DNA of 14,121 bases, taken from the NCBI GenBank assembly GCA_028818995.1, contig JAPPMR010000652.1:1-14121 (forward strand), written 5' to 3'. Numbering within the stretch: the stretch's first letter is position 1; each line of letters opens with the position of its first letter. A model generated the notes under the pieces. The model was not told the DNA's origin. It ran no database searches and was given only the letters and a program-made list of their open reading frames with translations. A program made the position numbers and the translations under genes. This DNA is from Candidatus Poribacteria bacterium (lineage in GTDB: Bacteria; Poribacteria; WGA-4E; WGA-3G). Shown piece by piece: positions 13,662 to 14,121 of the stretch.

Positions 13662-14121
13662 CTGAGTTTGTTGCGACTTATCGCGCAAAAGGATTAGCTT
13701 GGGTTAAGGTTATGGAAGACGAGTTTTCATCTGGTATTGTCAAATTTTTCAAAACCGAGCAGCTTGAGACAGCACAAGAGAGGATGGGTGCAAAATCCGG
13801 TGACATCATGTTCTTTGTTGCTGACCGACCAAAAGTTGTCGCAGACGCACTCGGCAATCTTCGCTTACATCTTGGTCGTAAACTTAACATGATTAACGAA
13901 AATCGTTATAACTTCTTGTGGATCGTAGATTACCCTCTGTTTGAGTGGAATGAAGAAGCGAACAGGTACGAACCGTTTCATCACTTGTTCACCGGTGCAA
14001 CAGAAGAGACACTACCTTTATTAGATACAGACCCTGGTAAGGTTCAGAGCCAACACTACGATCTGGTGTGTAACGGGTACGAAATCTGTAGTGGGAGTGT
14101 CAGAATACACCAGTGGGATAT
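13637..14121 (+). CDS. aspS: Aspartyl-tRNA synthetase continuation in the -1 frame (runs off the window)
   Basis: From TCA at 13637 this frame reads SRKDIDDLTEFVATYRAKGL, then AWVKVMEDEFSSGIVKFF, SGDIMFFVADRPKVVADALG, FLWIVDYPLFEW, FHHLFTG and CSGSVRIHQWD at the window edge. This is the rest of the GAD domain and the beginning of the C-terminal catalytic part of bacterial AspRS, in correct order and with no stop for 161 codons. It has no start of its own and clearly belongs to the gene beginning at 12411. One missing T in the run at 13633-13637 would join the two frames as VKGIFSRKDIDDL. Confidence 0.88.

Noticed and set aside
1..14121. CRISPR array, tRNA or rRNA genes, insertion sequences, replication origin
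   Set aside because: No regularly spaced direct repeats, no cloverleaf or rRNA-like stretch, no transposase and no cluster of DnaA-box-like sites were seen on either strand.

Overview
The window looks like chromosomal DNA of a Gram-negative-type (diderm) bacterium. The outer membrane is implied by a TonB-dependent receptor and by a protein ending in a beta-barrel with a terminal aromatic residue; the aspartyl-tRNA synthetase is of the bacterial GAD-domain type. Base composition is moderately AT-rich by eye. The mix of AAA-like/PD-(D/E)xK protein, PEGA repeats, MFS/spermidine-synthase/TPR fusion and this receptor style reminds me of Candidatus Poribacteria. That is a judgement from gene content, not a database result.

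Layout. 1-1980 (minus): N-terminal 660 codons of a TonB-dependent receptor, cut by the window edge. 1981-2194: divergent intergenic region with a perfect 10-bp inverted repeat. 2195-2770 (plus): membrane-bound polyprenol/diacylglycerol-kinase-like protein. 2848-3672: trmJ (tRNA 2'-O-methyltransferase) behind a promoter-like TTGACA box. 3719-5312: AAA-like ATPase with a C-terminal nuclease-like domain, whose last 43 codons are knocked out of frame. 5313-5475: no gene, but a short echo of the 3' end of trmJ. 5476-8934: a two-gene unit, a membrane-anchored double PEGA-like protein followed by a 945-residue protein with transglutaminase-like, helical repeat, PEGA, two Ig-like and beta-barrel regions. 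8935-9174: intergenic region with a promoter candidate. 9175-12390: MFS-like/spermidine-synthase-like/TPR fusion. 12411-14121: aspS, read in two frames and running off the window.

How the genes relate. Polyprenol kinase, trmJ, the MFS-SpeE fusion and aspS are separate housekeeping-like functions. The stretch 3719-8934 looks accessory. The only pair that seems to work together is 5476-6060 with 6097-8934: same strand, 36 bp apart, both carrying PEGA-like beta modules, one anchored in the inner membrane and one probably ending in the outer membrane.

Most interesting points: a 76-residue in-frame insertion in the OB-fold anticodon-binding domain of AspRS; the frame break in the GAD domain of the same gene; the transglutaminase-to-barrel architecture; and the trmJ 3'-end echo that brackets the ATPase/nuclease gene.
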